Positions 13,256-20,903 of a stretch of DNA of 23,291 nucleotides are shown piece after piece. Below the pieces are notes generated by a model, which was not told the DNA's origin, made no database searches, and worked only from the letters and a program-made list of their open reading frames with translations. The position numbers and the translations under genes were made by a program. The DNA is taken from assembly GCA_016215735.1 (NCBI GenBank), contig JACRIA010000032.1:1-23291 (forward strand). Direction: 5' to 3'. The DNA comes from Candidatus Peregrinibacteria bacterium. GTDB taxonomy: Bacteria > Patescibacteriota > Gracilibacteria > UBA1369 > UBA12463. How positions within the stretch are numbered: the first letter of the stretch is position 1; each line of letters opens with the position of its first letter.

Positions 13256-15670
13256 ATGCATCCAGAAGCCGCTTTAGACATATATGAATATGAAGAAAAC
13301 GCCCCTTCGCCATTTGAAGATTATGCTGAATCCGGCGCCGTAGCCGAAGAAAAAAAACAACCAATACAGTTAGAAGAGATTAAACAACAGATTAAAGCAA
13401 TTTATCTAACAGGCGGCCCCAAAAAACGTAAAAATCCTTTTATTTTCCTCCCTGACGAAATCGGCAAAGAGCTTATTTATGAAGCATTTGAGCAGAAACC
13501 ATGGTCTCCAACAGATTGTCTTTCACTAAATATAGACGGTGTAGAATGTCCTATTCCATACAGAGTATTTCTTAAAAGCAACAATCTCGAAAAATTAAAA
13601 AAATGGCGTTCCGCGGCTATAGATCGTTATGTGCAATCAACATTTGATAGAGCTTGCGAACTTTTGAGCGACCGCATACGAATCATTTGCTATGACGGCT
13701 GGCCTCGCGCAAGAAAATGGTGGCCGGAAATTATAGAAAGAGCTTTTAGAAAAACTCCGTTCACGCCGCTGAACGCGCTGATTTTAACTCATAACAATAA
13801 AACCATTAGAAGTCCCTATGATCACGCCAGGCGTTCAAAAGACAAAGGAGATATGGAATACATCCAAAAGATATACGAAAAAATATTTAAAGAATATATA
13901 GAAGAAAACTTTGATCACGCTCTCGAATATATATTTAGAAATAAAGGATTTTCATGGGAAAAAGTGCCGAAAAAATGGCATAAAGAATTTTTGAAAAGAT
14001 GTTTTGAGCAAAATCCATTCAAAGGGCTTAATACTGATTTAAAATTAACGCGCAATGGCAGAACCATCGGTCCGCCAAACAATTATTATACTACGCAAGG
14101 CCGCCATAAAGATTTGGCGAAAATGGCAAGAGAAATATTAATTGAATATCTTTCATCAGCTGAACGAGTAATGGCATTTGTAAATCATTATAATTTTCAA
14201 TATCTAAGGGGATGGAATACTGTTCCTGCTCGATACCATAGAGCATTAATTATTAATGCTGTTCTGCAATCAAAAATAGATAATCCAAAAATTGGAGATT
14301 TAATTTACACATCAAGAAATAACGGCGCGGTAAATATACAAAAATTATATGAATTTTATAGCCGTCAAGGACAGACAAGCGTTTTCCATCAATATTTAAC
14401 TGAAGCGTTTGAAATAAAAAAGAAAGAAATAATTTCACCTCAAGATAAGAGACAAAAAAATATCCCGCAAAAAGCAAAAACACTAACACCGAAAACAGAA
14501 GAAGAAGAACAAATCGCAGCGCAAAATGGGTGGATTTCAGAGCCATTAGACAAAGGAAAATTAAATGAATTAATATTACAAGCTCAAAATGGCGGCGTAG
14601 AAGCAAAATTCGCGGTTGTCAGAAGTTTCGGCGCTTTAATTACAGGACTTGCTAGAAAATTTGCTTGCGGAGATAAATTACTAACAGAAGAATTGACTTC
14701 AGAAGGTATTATCATAGCGGAGCGTTGTGTTAAAAGATTTGATTTTGGGCGAAAAATAACCTTCTGCGCATATTTATTTAATAGTTTAAACCACGAATTC
14801 AGTAAGTCGTCCCTTGCTTATAAAAATAACCGCCCAAAATCCCTAGTGAAGACAATAGGCGCAAGAATATCCGCATTAGGGAGATTATCAGACAATCAGA
14901 TTAATTATCGCAGCGGCGATCCGGAAGAAATCGCGCAAATCACAAACCAAAAAATCGAAACAGTATTAAGGGATCAAAATGCCTTAAGAACAAATTTCAT
15001 AAGCTTAGAAGAGCCAATAAGGAATAACGATAACAGAACTCACGGCGATTTTATCAAAAATGAAAAAAACCAAGACTTCATAGATATAGTTTTTTCAAAA
15101 ACACTAAGAGATGCAATTATGAAAATCTTAAACAATTTTAACTTGCGGGATCAGATATGGGTAAGGCGGCATTTTGGAATGCAAGGGCCGTATCCGGTTA
15201 GCGCTTACGATCTGAAAAATTCTGATCATGGAAAAATAAATCTGCAAACAATCACAAGCGCAGTCGCGGAATTTCAAAATAAATTATCAGATTTTTGTGA
15301 AAATCCGATTTTTGGATCCATAGAAACGATAAAAATTCTGCGGTCGCTGATAGATAGTTCGCCAAATCCAGAAGACACGATGAATGGAGAAAATGCGCTT
15401 GGGAAAACTCTAATCACCAATAACGTAAATCCCGCAATATCAGAAATAATATCTCATATAATAAATTTAATGGAGCCGGGAAAAGCCATTATAGCAGCGG
15501 AGATTTTCAATTTGCCTACAGAACAATATACATCCGGAGCAATAGGAAGAACTTTTGGCGTCAGCGGCGAAGCTGTTAGAATAGCGTTGAATAAAAAAAT
15601 ACTGCCGAAAATAAAAAGATTCTTGAAAAATAGAAAATTTGATCAAGAAGGAAATTTCGCGTCAGCATGA
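13256..15670 (+). CDS. Sigma-70-like protein with four N-terminal tandem repeats
   Basis: An 804-residue protein. Residues 65-386 hold four diverged repeats, anchored at Pro66, Pro150, Pro238 and Pro324 (spacing 84, 88, 86). Typical units read P-x-x-x-h-x-x-x-h-h-x-x-A-F-x-x-x-P-F-x-x-L-N with a later N-N/G-x-x-I. A charged linker (387-430) leads to a sigma-70 part: region 2 at 436-520 (L-I-L-Q-A-Q-N-G; A-R-K-F; F-D-F-G-R-K-I-T-F-C-A-Y), region 3 with D-P-E-E-I-A and I-S-L-E-E-P-I (555-588), a degenerate region 4 (616-655, ending R-R-H-F-G-M), and a second, better region 4.2 helix-turn-helix at 759-790 (I-G-R-T-F-G-V-S-G-E-A-V-R). The two tryptophans used by housekeeping sigmas for DNA melting are Asn509 and Ser510. 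Probably an alternative sigma factor or a sigma-derived regulator; targets unknown. Near-leaderless promoter. Confidence 0.8.
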   Translation: MHPEAALDIYEYEENAPSPFEDYAESGAVAEEKKQPIQLEEIKQQIKAIYLTGGPKKRKNPFIFLPDEIGKELIYEAFEQKPWSPTDCLSLNIDGVECPIPYRVFLKSNNLEKLKKWRSAAIDRYVQSTFDRACELLSDRIRIICYDGWPRARKWWPEIIERAFRKTPFTPLNALILTHNNKTIRSPYDHARRSKDKGDMEYIQKIYEKIFKEYIEENFDHALEYIFRNKGFSWEKVPKKWHKEFLKRCFEQNPFKGLNTDLKLTRNGRTIGPPNNYYTTQGRHKDLAKMAREILIEYLSSAERVMAFVNHYNFQYLRGWNTVPARYHRALIINAVLQSKIDNPKIGDLIYTSRNNGAVNIQKLYEFYSRQGQTSVFHQYLTEAFEIKKKEIISPQDKRQKNIPQKAKTLTPKTEEEEQIAAQNGWISEPLDKGKLNELILQAQNGGVEAKFAVVRSFGALITGLARKFACGDKLLTEELTSEGIIIAERCVKRFDFGRKITFCAYLFNSLNHEFSKSSLAYKNNRPKSLVKTIGARISALGRLSDNQINYRSGDPEEIAQITNQKIETVLRDQNALRTNFISLEEPIRNNDNRTHGDFIKNEKNQDFIDIVFSKTLRDAIMKILNNFNLRDQIWVRRHFGMQGPYPVSAYDLKNSDHGKINLQTITSAVAEFQNKLSDFCENPIFGSIETIKILRSLIDSSPNPEDTMNGENALGKTLITNNVNPAISEIISHIINLMEPGKAIIAAEIFNLPTEQYTSGAIGRTFGVSGEAVRIALNKKILPKIKRFLKNRKFDQEGNFASA

Positions 15671-15690
15671 CCGCAGAAAACCCGTTTAGA

Positions 15691-15713
15691 TTTTTTTGGG
15701 GGGGGTCTTTTTT
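15691..15713 (+). other. T7-G8-TC-T6 homopolymer tract
   Basis: Seven T, eight G (15698-15705), TC, then six T, between the sigma-like gene and miaB. Flanking GTTTAGA (15684-15690) and TCTAAAC (near 15737) are complementary. A weak terminator or a slippage-prone tract; the length of the G run may be a read artefact. Confidence 0.5.
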
Positions 15714-15756
15714 CTATTCATCGCGTCAGATTTTTTTCTAAACTGGCGCCATACAG

Positions 15757-15762
15757 TATAAT
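15757..15762 (+). promoter_or_regulatory. miaB -10 box
   Basis: Perfect TATAAT placing +1 near 15769, three bases before the ATG. The -35 region (TTTTCT at 17 bases) is poor. Confidence 0.55.
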
Positions 15763-15771
15763 ATCCGCGTT

Positions 15772-17139
15772 ATGAAAAAATTTTATCTCCGCACTTTTGG
15801 CTGTCAGATGAATTATTCGGATTCAGAGCGAATAAAAGCTGTTTTGGAGCGGCTTGGATATCACGCGGCAAATTCGCCTGCCAGCGCGGATTTAATAATG
15901 CTTAATACCTGTTCGGTGCGTCAGCACGCAGAAGATCGGATTTTCGGCTTGATGTTAAAATACGAACCTTTGCGCCGCAAAAATAAACGCCTTTTAATCG
16001 GCTTGACTGGCTGTATGGTGCGAAAAACTTCAAGCCGCGCAGATGATTTCAAAGACAAAATTCTGCGCCGCATTCGGCCGCTCGATTTTACAATTCGGAT
16101 TGAAGAAATCGCGAAACTGCCGGAAATTTTAGGCGCTGTTTCTGGCCGCGCCGTTCGCAAAACCATTACCTCTGCCAGGCAAAAAATCCAGCCCCGCGAA
16201 CTCAAAAATTATTTTCATATTACTCCAAAATACACTTCGCGATTTCAGGTTTTTATTCCGATTTCAACTGGCTGCGATAAATTTTGTTCGTATTGCATTG
16301 TGCCGTTTAGCAGAGGCCGCGAAACAAATAGGCCGATGAAGGATATTTTGAAAGAAGCTCGCGCGGTTGTTAAAAATGGCTGCAAAGAAATCACGCTTGT
16401 GGGCCAGACAGTTAATTCATACAAAAATTTCCCAAAACTTCTCGTTGAAATTGATAAATTGAACAAGTTTGGGCTCGAACGCGTGCGTTTCACTTCTCCG
16501 TATCCACTTGATGTCACTGATGATTTAATAAAAGCGATTGCGCGGCTGAAAACTTTGATACCTTATATTCATTTGCCGATTCAATCAGGCGATAATGAGG
16601 TTCTAAAGCGCATGAATAGAAAATATACAGTGCAGCAATATGAAAATATTGTGCGCCGAATTCGCGCTCGCATCCCCAATTGCGCGATTTCAACGGATAT
16701 AATTGTTGGATTTCCCGGCGAAACCCGCGAGCAATTTATGAACACGTACAATCTATTCAAAAAAATAAAATGGGATATGGCTTATCTTGCGCAGTATTCG
16801 CCTCGCCCCGGCACCCTTTCCGCAAAAATGCTTAAAGACAATGTTCCGCAAAAAGAAAAAAAGCAAAGGTGGAATATGCTGAATAATTTACTGCGCCGCG
16901 TCTCGCTTTCGAAACACAAAAAATTCGTAGGCCGCAAAGTTCGCGTTCTTGTCGAAAGCTATAAAAACGGCTTAAACATGGGCCGTAGCGAACATTTCAA
17001 AATCATCCAATTCAAATCAAAAAAATCACTCGTTGGCAAAATTGTACCAGTGAAAATTGTAAAGGCCTATGAATGGATTCTTCAAGGGAAAGTCTTGACA
17101 GATAACAACAACCCAGTCAAAATATATTCCTACAACTAA
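15772..17139 (+). CDS. miaB: tRNA-2-methylthio-N6-dimethylallyladenosine synthase
   Basis: Radical-SAM methylthiotransferase that adds the 2-methylthio group to N6-isopentenyladenosine at position 37 of tRNAs reading U-starting codons. Full length (455 residues). The N-terminal UPF0004 domain has its three cluster cysteines, Cys11 (F-G-C-Q-M-N), Cys47 (N-T-C-S-V-R) and Cys81 (T-G-C-M). The radical-SAM C-x-x-x-C-x-x-C is Cys168, 172 and 175. Later signatures are H-L-P-I-Q-S-G and G-F-P-G-E-T, and a C-terminal TRAM domain follows. G-C-Q-M-N and N-T-C-S-V-R favour MiaB over RimO or MtaB. It uses two SAM per reaction and releases SAH, linking it to metK-ahcY in this window. Two small genes follow closely on the same strand. 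Confidence 0.95.
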   Translation: MKKFYLRTFGCQMNYSDSERIKAVLERLGYHAANSPASADLIMLNTCSVRQHAEDRIFGLMLKYEPLRRKNKRLLIGLTGCMVRKTSSRADDFKDKILRRIRPLDFTIRIEEIAKLPEILGAVSGRAVRKTITSARQKIQPRELKNYFHITPKYTSRFQVFIPISTGCDKFCSYCIVPFSRGRETNRPMKDILKEARAVVKNGCKEITLVGQTVNSYKNFPKLLVEIDKLNKFGLERVRFTSPYPLDVTDDLIKAIARLKTLIPYIHLPIQSGDNEVLKRMNRKYTVQQYENIVRRIRARIPNCAISTDIIVGFPGETREQFMNTYNLFKKIKWDMAYLAQYSPRPGTLSAKMLKDNVPQKEKKQRWNMLNNLLRRVSLSKHKKFVGRKVRVLVESYKNGLNMGRSEHFKIIQFKSKKSLVGKIVPVKIVKAYEWILQGKVLTDNNNPVKIYSYN

Positions 17140-17149
17140 CCAATCAAAA

Positions 17150-17422
17150 ATGAAACCAAAAGATACTCCCGATGAAACCAGCAAATTGCCGGAAGGGCTT
17201 AAAATAGCCGCTTCAGTATTAATAATGGAGGGTGAAAGGTCTTTGTATGAAGGAAATATTAGGGAAATAAACAAAGGGCAAGGAACAGTCGAAATTCTGT
17301 ATCATACCGGTTATCCAGGAGGAAAAGTGGTCTCAAAAACAGCATATATTGAAAATTTAAATGCAAATCCAAATGCACAATCGCAGATTTCATTTACAAT
17401 AGATATAAAAAAATTAGTATGA
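17150..17422 (+). CDS. Small unknown protein in the miaB unit
   Basis: Unrecognised 90-residue protein. A hydrophilic N-terminus (M-K-P-K-D-T-P-D-E-T) is followed by strands such as S-V-L-I-M-E-G-E-R-S-L-Y-E-G-N-I and G-T-V-E-I-L-Y-H-T-G-Y, suggesting a small beta-barrel of SH3 or Tudor type; this is inference from pattern only. No signal peptide or membrane segment, so cytoplasmic. It starts 10 bases after the miaB stop and its TGA overlaps the next ATG (ATGA), so it is surely co-transcribed and translationally coupled. No Shine-Dalgarno. Confidence 0.7.
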   Translation: MKPKDTPDETSKLPEGLKIAASVLIMEGERSLYEGNIREINKGQGTVEILYHTGYPGGKVVSKTAYIENLNANPNAQSQISFTIDIKKLV

Positions 17423-17922
17423 AAACACCGGATAACATGTCGGAAAACACAGAAGATGAAATTAAATCTATAGAACGTTACATATCGCTGAAAGATATAA
17501 ACATGTATACGGCCGTAGCGACCGAGTTTCACGATATACTTGACGAATATGAGCAAGAAGAGAAGACCATACCTCTCGAGGAAGAATTAAAAGAAAAATT
17601 CAAAAATGCAATAAAGAATGTATATAAATGGATGGCTAATTTTCAGAATAAGGAAGGTAAACCTTATTCTGAAAAAGTGCTTAAAGTCGCCATCAATAAA
17701 GCAGTCAAAGAATGGTTAAAAGGACAGAAATCTTTACTCCAATCCGAAAATCCTACAATTGATGAGGTGAAGAGTTATATATATCCCGGAAACCCGAACG
17801 AGGATCCACTTACCGCTGAGGAAGAAAAACATATCCAAAAAGTGTACACGAGAGCAAGAGCCGTAATACTATCTATTCAACCTGAAGATATTTTTTTAGA
17901 AATTGAAGACGAAAGCAAATAA
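17419..17922 (+). CDS. Acidic helical unknown protein
   Basis: Unrecognised 167-residue protein, very rich in Glu and Lys and predicted mostly helical. The stretch E-E-E-L-K-E-K-F-K-N-A-I-K-N-V-Y-K-W-M is followed by N-K-A-V-K-E-W-L-K-G-Q and an acidic tail. No membrane segment or export signal. It overlaps the preceding small gene by 4 bases (ATGA). The pair could form a complex, as tightly coupled small genes often do, but nothing shows this directly. Transcription probably comes from the miaB promoter. Confidence 0.7.
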   Translation: MKTPDNMSENTEDEIKSIERYISLKDINMYTAVATEFHDILDEYEQEEKTIPLEEELKEKFKNAIKNVYKWMANFQNKEGKPYSEKVLKVAINKAVKEWLKGQKSLLQSENPTIDEVKSYIYPGNPNEDPLTAEEEKHIQKVYTRARAVILSIQPEDIFLEIEDESK

Positions 17923-17966
17923 CAATTCTCATTTCATATCAACACTGCCTTAATCCTTCGTTTTCC

Positions 17967-17995
17967 TTGATTTATCGCATCATTTATGATACGAT
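17967..17995 (+). promoter_or_regulatory. Leaderless promoter of the winged-helix Fic gene
   Basis: TTGATT (17967-17972), 17-base spacer, TACGAT (17990-17995), six bases, then ATG. The normal +1 falls on the A of the start codon at 18002. Confidence 0.65.
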
Positions 17996-18017
17996 TCAGA
18001 TATGAAAATGATACGAT
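17974..18017 (+). promoter_or_regulatory. Operator with three ATGATACGAT half-sites
   Basis: ATCGCATCAT-TT-ATGATACGAT (17974-17995) is an inverted repeat with one mismatch covering the -10 box. A third exact ATGATACGAT lies at 18008-18017, 22 bases after the second and in the same direction, about two helical turns away on the same DNA face. The encoded protein has its own N-terminal winged helix, so autorepression is likely. Confidence 0.65.
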
Positions 18018-19060
18018 TATTAAATAAAAGACAGGATCTGATTCTGGCCCTTTTAGAAAAAGAAAAGCATCTTTCTATTTCCCGTCTGTTTGCTGAAATA
18101 AAAACCGCCTACGGGAAAATATCAAAAATCACTGTTAATCGGGATTTAAAAAAATTAATCCAATCAAATTTCATCGTAAGCAAAGGAAAAGCGCGAAGTG
18201 TTTTTTATGAATTATCCCCGCATTACGCTCTTATCAAGCCCGTGGATATCGAAAAATATTTTGAGGTTGAAACGGATAAAAGAATTATCAAAGAAAGATT
18301 CAATTTCGAGATATTTCCAGTACTCAAAGATATTTTTACAAAAGAAGAAAGCCAGCGCATGAAAGAATTAAACAAAAAATATCAAAAAAATATAAGAAAT
18401 ATGCCGGCCAATCTGCTAAAAAAAGAATTCGAACGGCTTGTGATTGAATTAAGCTGGAAATCTTCGCAAATAGAAGGCAATACGTATTCTTTGCTGGAAA
18501 CAGAAACTCTGATTAAAGAAAAAAAAGAATCGAAAGGGCACACGAAAAAAGAAGCAATGATGATCTTAAATCATAAAGACGCATTGGATTATATAAGAAA
18601 AAATAAAAATGATTTCAAAATCATTTCCCGCGCGAAAATAGAAGATGTGCATTATTTCCTGACTAAAGATTTGAATATATCAAAAGGTTTGCGAAAAAGA
18701 ACAGTCGGCGTTATTGGCACAAAATACAGACCGATTGATAATCAGCATCAAATTAGGGAAGCTTTGGAAAAAACCTGTTCTTTAATCAACAAGGAAAAAA
18801 ATTATTTTAGTAAAGCGCTTCTGCTTTCCGCTATGATCGCTTATATTCAGCCGTTCGAGGATGGAAATAAAAGAACCAGCCGCTTAACAGCGGACGCAAT
18901 TCTGATGGCTTACAATAGCTGTCCTTTGTCATATAGAAGCGTTGATGACATTGAATACAAAAAAGCGGTTATTCTTTTTTATGAACAAAACAATATAAGT
19001 TATTTTAAGCAATTATTCATAGAACAATTCGAATTTGCGGTGAAGAATTATTTTAGATAG
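18002..19060 (+). CDS. Winged-helix Fic-family protein with Gln for the Fic histidine
   Basis: A 352-residue protein. Residues 1-75 form a winged helix (S-I-S-R-L-F-A-E-I, T-V-N-R-D-L-K-K-L). The body is Fic-like: an inhibitory-helix motif S-S-Q-I-E-G-N at 154-160 (class II, N-terminal), then the core Q-P-F-E-D-G-N-K-R-T-S-R from residue 283. Canonical Fic proteins have H-P-F-x-D-G-N-G-R-x-x-R; here the catalytic His is Gln283 and the second Gly is Lys. Without the histidine, ordinary AMP transfer is unlikely. It may be a binding protein or a transcriptional regulator using the Fic fold as sensor. Its promoter is leaderless and lies under a probable self-operator. Its end overlaps that of convergent alaS by 8 bases. 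Confidence 0.88.
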   Translation: MKMIRLLNKRQDLILALLEKEKHLSISRLFAEIKTAYGKISKITVNRDLKKLIQSNFIVSKGKARSVFYELSPHYALIKPVDIEKYFEVETDKRIIKERFNFEIFPVLKDIFTKEESQRMKELNKKYQKNIRNMPANLLKKEFERLVIELSWKSSQIEGNTYSLLETETLIKEKKESKGHTKKEAMMILNHKDALDYIRKNKNDFKIISRAKIEDVHYFLTKDLNISKGLRKRTVGVIGTKYRPIDNQHQIREALEKTCSLINKEKNYFSKALLLSAMIAYIQPFEDGNKRTSRLTADAILMAYNSCPLSYRSVDDIEYKKAVILFYEQNNISYFKQLFIEQFEFAVKNYFR

Positions 19061-20843
19061 CAATCACTGCTTTAATCCTTCTTATCCCTGCCGCAACAGC
19101 TTCTTCTTTCAAAATCTTGAAATTGCCAAGCTCGCTAGTGTTATTCACATGAGGTCCGCCGCAAATTTCTTTGCTGTAATCTCCGATAAAATACACATTA
19201 ACCTTCTCACCGTATTTTTTGTCAAATACACCAATTGCGCCGAGCTCCTTCGCTTTTTCAGGCGTCATTTCTTCAATGCGCACCGCCAAACCCGCACGGA
19301 TTTTCTCATTTACGATTTTTTCAACTAGCGCAAGCTGTTCAGCCGTCATTTTACTAGGATGCGAAAAATCAAACCGCAGTCTTTCCGCAGTTATATTGCT
19401 TCCTTTTTGAAAAATATGCGGTCCAAGAACTTCACGCAGAGCCGCTTGCAATAAATGAGTCGCAGTATGAAGTTTTTTGACTTGATCAGAATGATCCGCG
19501 AGGCCGCCGGAAAACTTTGCAGTTGCTCCTTGCCGCGACATTTCTTGATGCTTTTTATATTCTTCATCAAATAGTTTTCGATCGACTTTAAGCCCATCCT
19601 CTCGGCCTATTTCTTCAATCAACTCAATCGGAAAACCATAAGTTTCATACAAATTAAATGCTACATCGCCAGGAATCGTGTCCAATTTTTTCTCCAAAAT
19701 TTTTGGCAAAATATTTTTAAATTCACGCTCGCCGCGCACAAGAGTTTTTGCAAATTTATCCTCTTCCTTGCGCAGTTCAGTCAAAATGCGCTCGCAATTC
19801 CGCTCTAACTCAGAATAAACTTCTCCATAATTTTTTATAAAAATTTCAGCGATTTTGTCAGTAAAATTTATCTCAATGCCAAGACTATGGCCGTGGCGAA
19901 TCGCGCGTCTAATAAGCCTTCGCACTGTATATCCCTGATCAACATTGCTTGGTCCAACTCCAAAATCATCACCCATAATAAAAGTTACCGCCCGCAAATG
20001 ATCTACGATTATTTTCTCGCGCCGCAAATTCGCGGCATCCAATTTATATTTCGCAAGACCGCGCAAAACCTCAATCGCCGGCGCAAATAATTCTGTCTCA
20101 AAACACGATTTTTTGCCTTGTAAAACCGCGACAGTCCTTTCAAATCCCATTCCAGTATCAACATTTTTTTGTTTCAACGGCTCATATTTTCCTTCCGCGG
20201 TTTTATTATATTGCATAAAAACATCATTCCAAATTTCAATCCATTTTGAATCATCAGGATCAAATTTTTCCGGCGCCACACCTTCTCCAGACCAATAAAA
20301 CATTTCCGTATCAGGTCCGCACGGCCCAGTATGTCCAGCCGGCCCCCACCAATTAGATTTTTTCCCTAAAAACGCAATTCTTTCATCAGGAATTCCAAGT
20401 TTTTTCCAAACTTCAGCAGCTTCATTGTCTCTCGGCGCATCCGAATCTCCGCTAAAACACGAAATCGCAATTTTGGCTTTATCAAGCCCAAGCCCACCGT
20501 CCTTTTCCGGCGCAGTCAAAAATTTCCAACTAAATTCAATTGCCTCTTTTTTGAAATAATCTCCAAGCGACCAGTTTCCAAGCATTTCAAAAAAAGTCAG
20601 ATGAACATCATCGCCGACTTCTTCAATATCATCAGTGCGCACGCATTTTTGACAGCTCACAAGCCTTTTTCCAAGCGGATGCGGTTCAGCCATCAGATAT
20701 GGTACAAGCGGATGCATGCCGGCTGTTGTAAAAAGCACAGTCGGGTCATGCTCCGGAATCAGCGAAGCAGACAGAATTTCCTTGTGGCCGCACTGCTTCA
20801 CGAAAAAATCTATAAATCGTTTTCTAAGCTCTTTGGCTGTCAT
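19053..20843 (-). CDS. alaS: Alanyl-tRNA synthetase, half-length form
   Basis: Charges tRNA-Ala. Only 596 residues against about 875 in E. coli. The catalytic core is present (L-F-T-T-A-G-M; C-Q-K-C-V-R; F-F-E-M-L-G-N-W-S-L-G-D-Y-F-K; P-C-G-P-D-T-E), as is the tRNA-recognition part (R-R-L-I-R-R-A-I-R-H-G) and the editing domain with zinc ligands H-T-A-T-H at 459-463 and C-G-G-P-H at 561-565. The protein stops just after G-I-R-R-I-K-A-V, so the coiled-coil and C-Ala domains are missing. This is not a frameshift: the stop is clean and further sequence belongs to the convergent Fic gene. Short forms of this kind are, to my knowledge, usual in Patescibacteria. The start is supported by TAAAAT at 20856-20851, giving a leader of about one base. 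Confidence 0.96.
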   Translation of the reverse strand: MTAKELRKRFIDFFVKQCGHKEILSASLIPEHDPTVLFTTAGMHPLVPYLMAEPHPLGKRLVSCQKCVRTDDIEEVGDDVHLTFFEMLGNWSLGDYFKKEAIEFSWKFLTAPEKDGGLGLDKAKIAISCFSGDSDAPRDNEAAEVWKKLGIPDERIAFLGKKSNWWGPAGHTGPCGPDTEMFYWSGEGVAPEKFDPDDSKWIEIWNDVFMQYNKTAEGKYEPLKQKNVDTGMGFERTVAVLQGKKSCFETELFAPAIEVLRGLAKYKLDAANLRREKIIVDHLRAVTFIMGDDFGVGPSNVDQGYTVRRLIRRAIRHGHSLGIEINFTDKIAEIFIKNYGEVYSELERNCERILTELRKEEDKFAKTLVRGEREFKNILPKILEKKLDTIPGDVAFNLYETYGFPIELIEEIGREDGLKVDRKLFDEEYKKHQEMSRQGATAKFSGGLADHSDQVKKLHTATHLLQAALREVLGPHIFQKGSNITAERLRFDFSHPSKMTAEQLALVEKIVNEKIRAGLAVRIEEMTPEKAKELGAIGVFDKKYGEKVNVYFIGDYSKEICGGPHVNNTSELGNFKILKEEAVAAGIRRIKAVIAI

Positions 20844-20850
20844 AGCTTTT

Positions 20851-20879
20851 ATTTTAAACTAAAGTTTTGGAAATTGGAA
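20851..20879 (-). promoter_or_regulatory. Probable alaS promoter
   Basis: Minus strand TTCCAA (20879-20874), 17-base spacer, TAAAAT (20856-20851); +1 near 20844, one base before the ATG. The -35 is weak. It overlaps the divergent promoter at 20867-20894. Confidence 0.45.
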
Positions 20880-20894
20880 TTTTGGATTTATACT
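20867..20894 (+). promoter_or_regulatory. Promoter of the DUF3352-like gene
   Basis: TTGGAA (20867-20872), 16-base spacer, TATACT (20889-20894). Predicted start near 20901, three bases before the ATG. Confidence 0.6.
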
Positions 20895-20903
20895 TTATCT
20901 TAC

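Noticed and set aside
13058..13261. Minus-strand frame of 67 codons over copy C
   Set aside because: Same reason: repeat translation, no promoter, and overlaps the sigma-gene promoter.
19053..20843. alaS truncated by frameshift
   Set aside because: The editing domain is complete, the stop is clean and overlaps the convergent Fic gene; half-length AlaRS fits the lineage.
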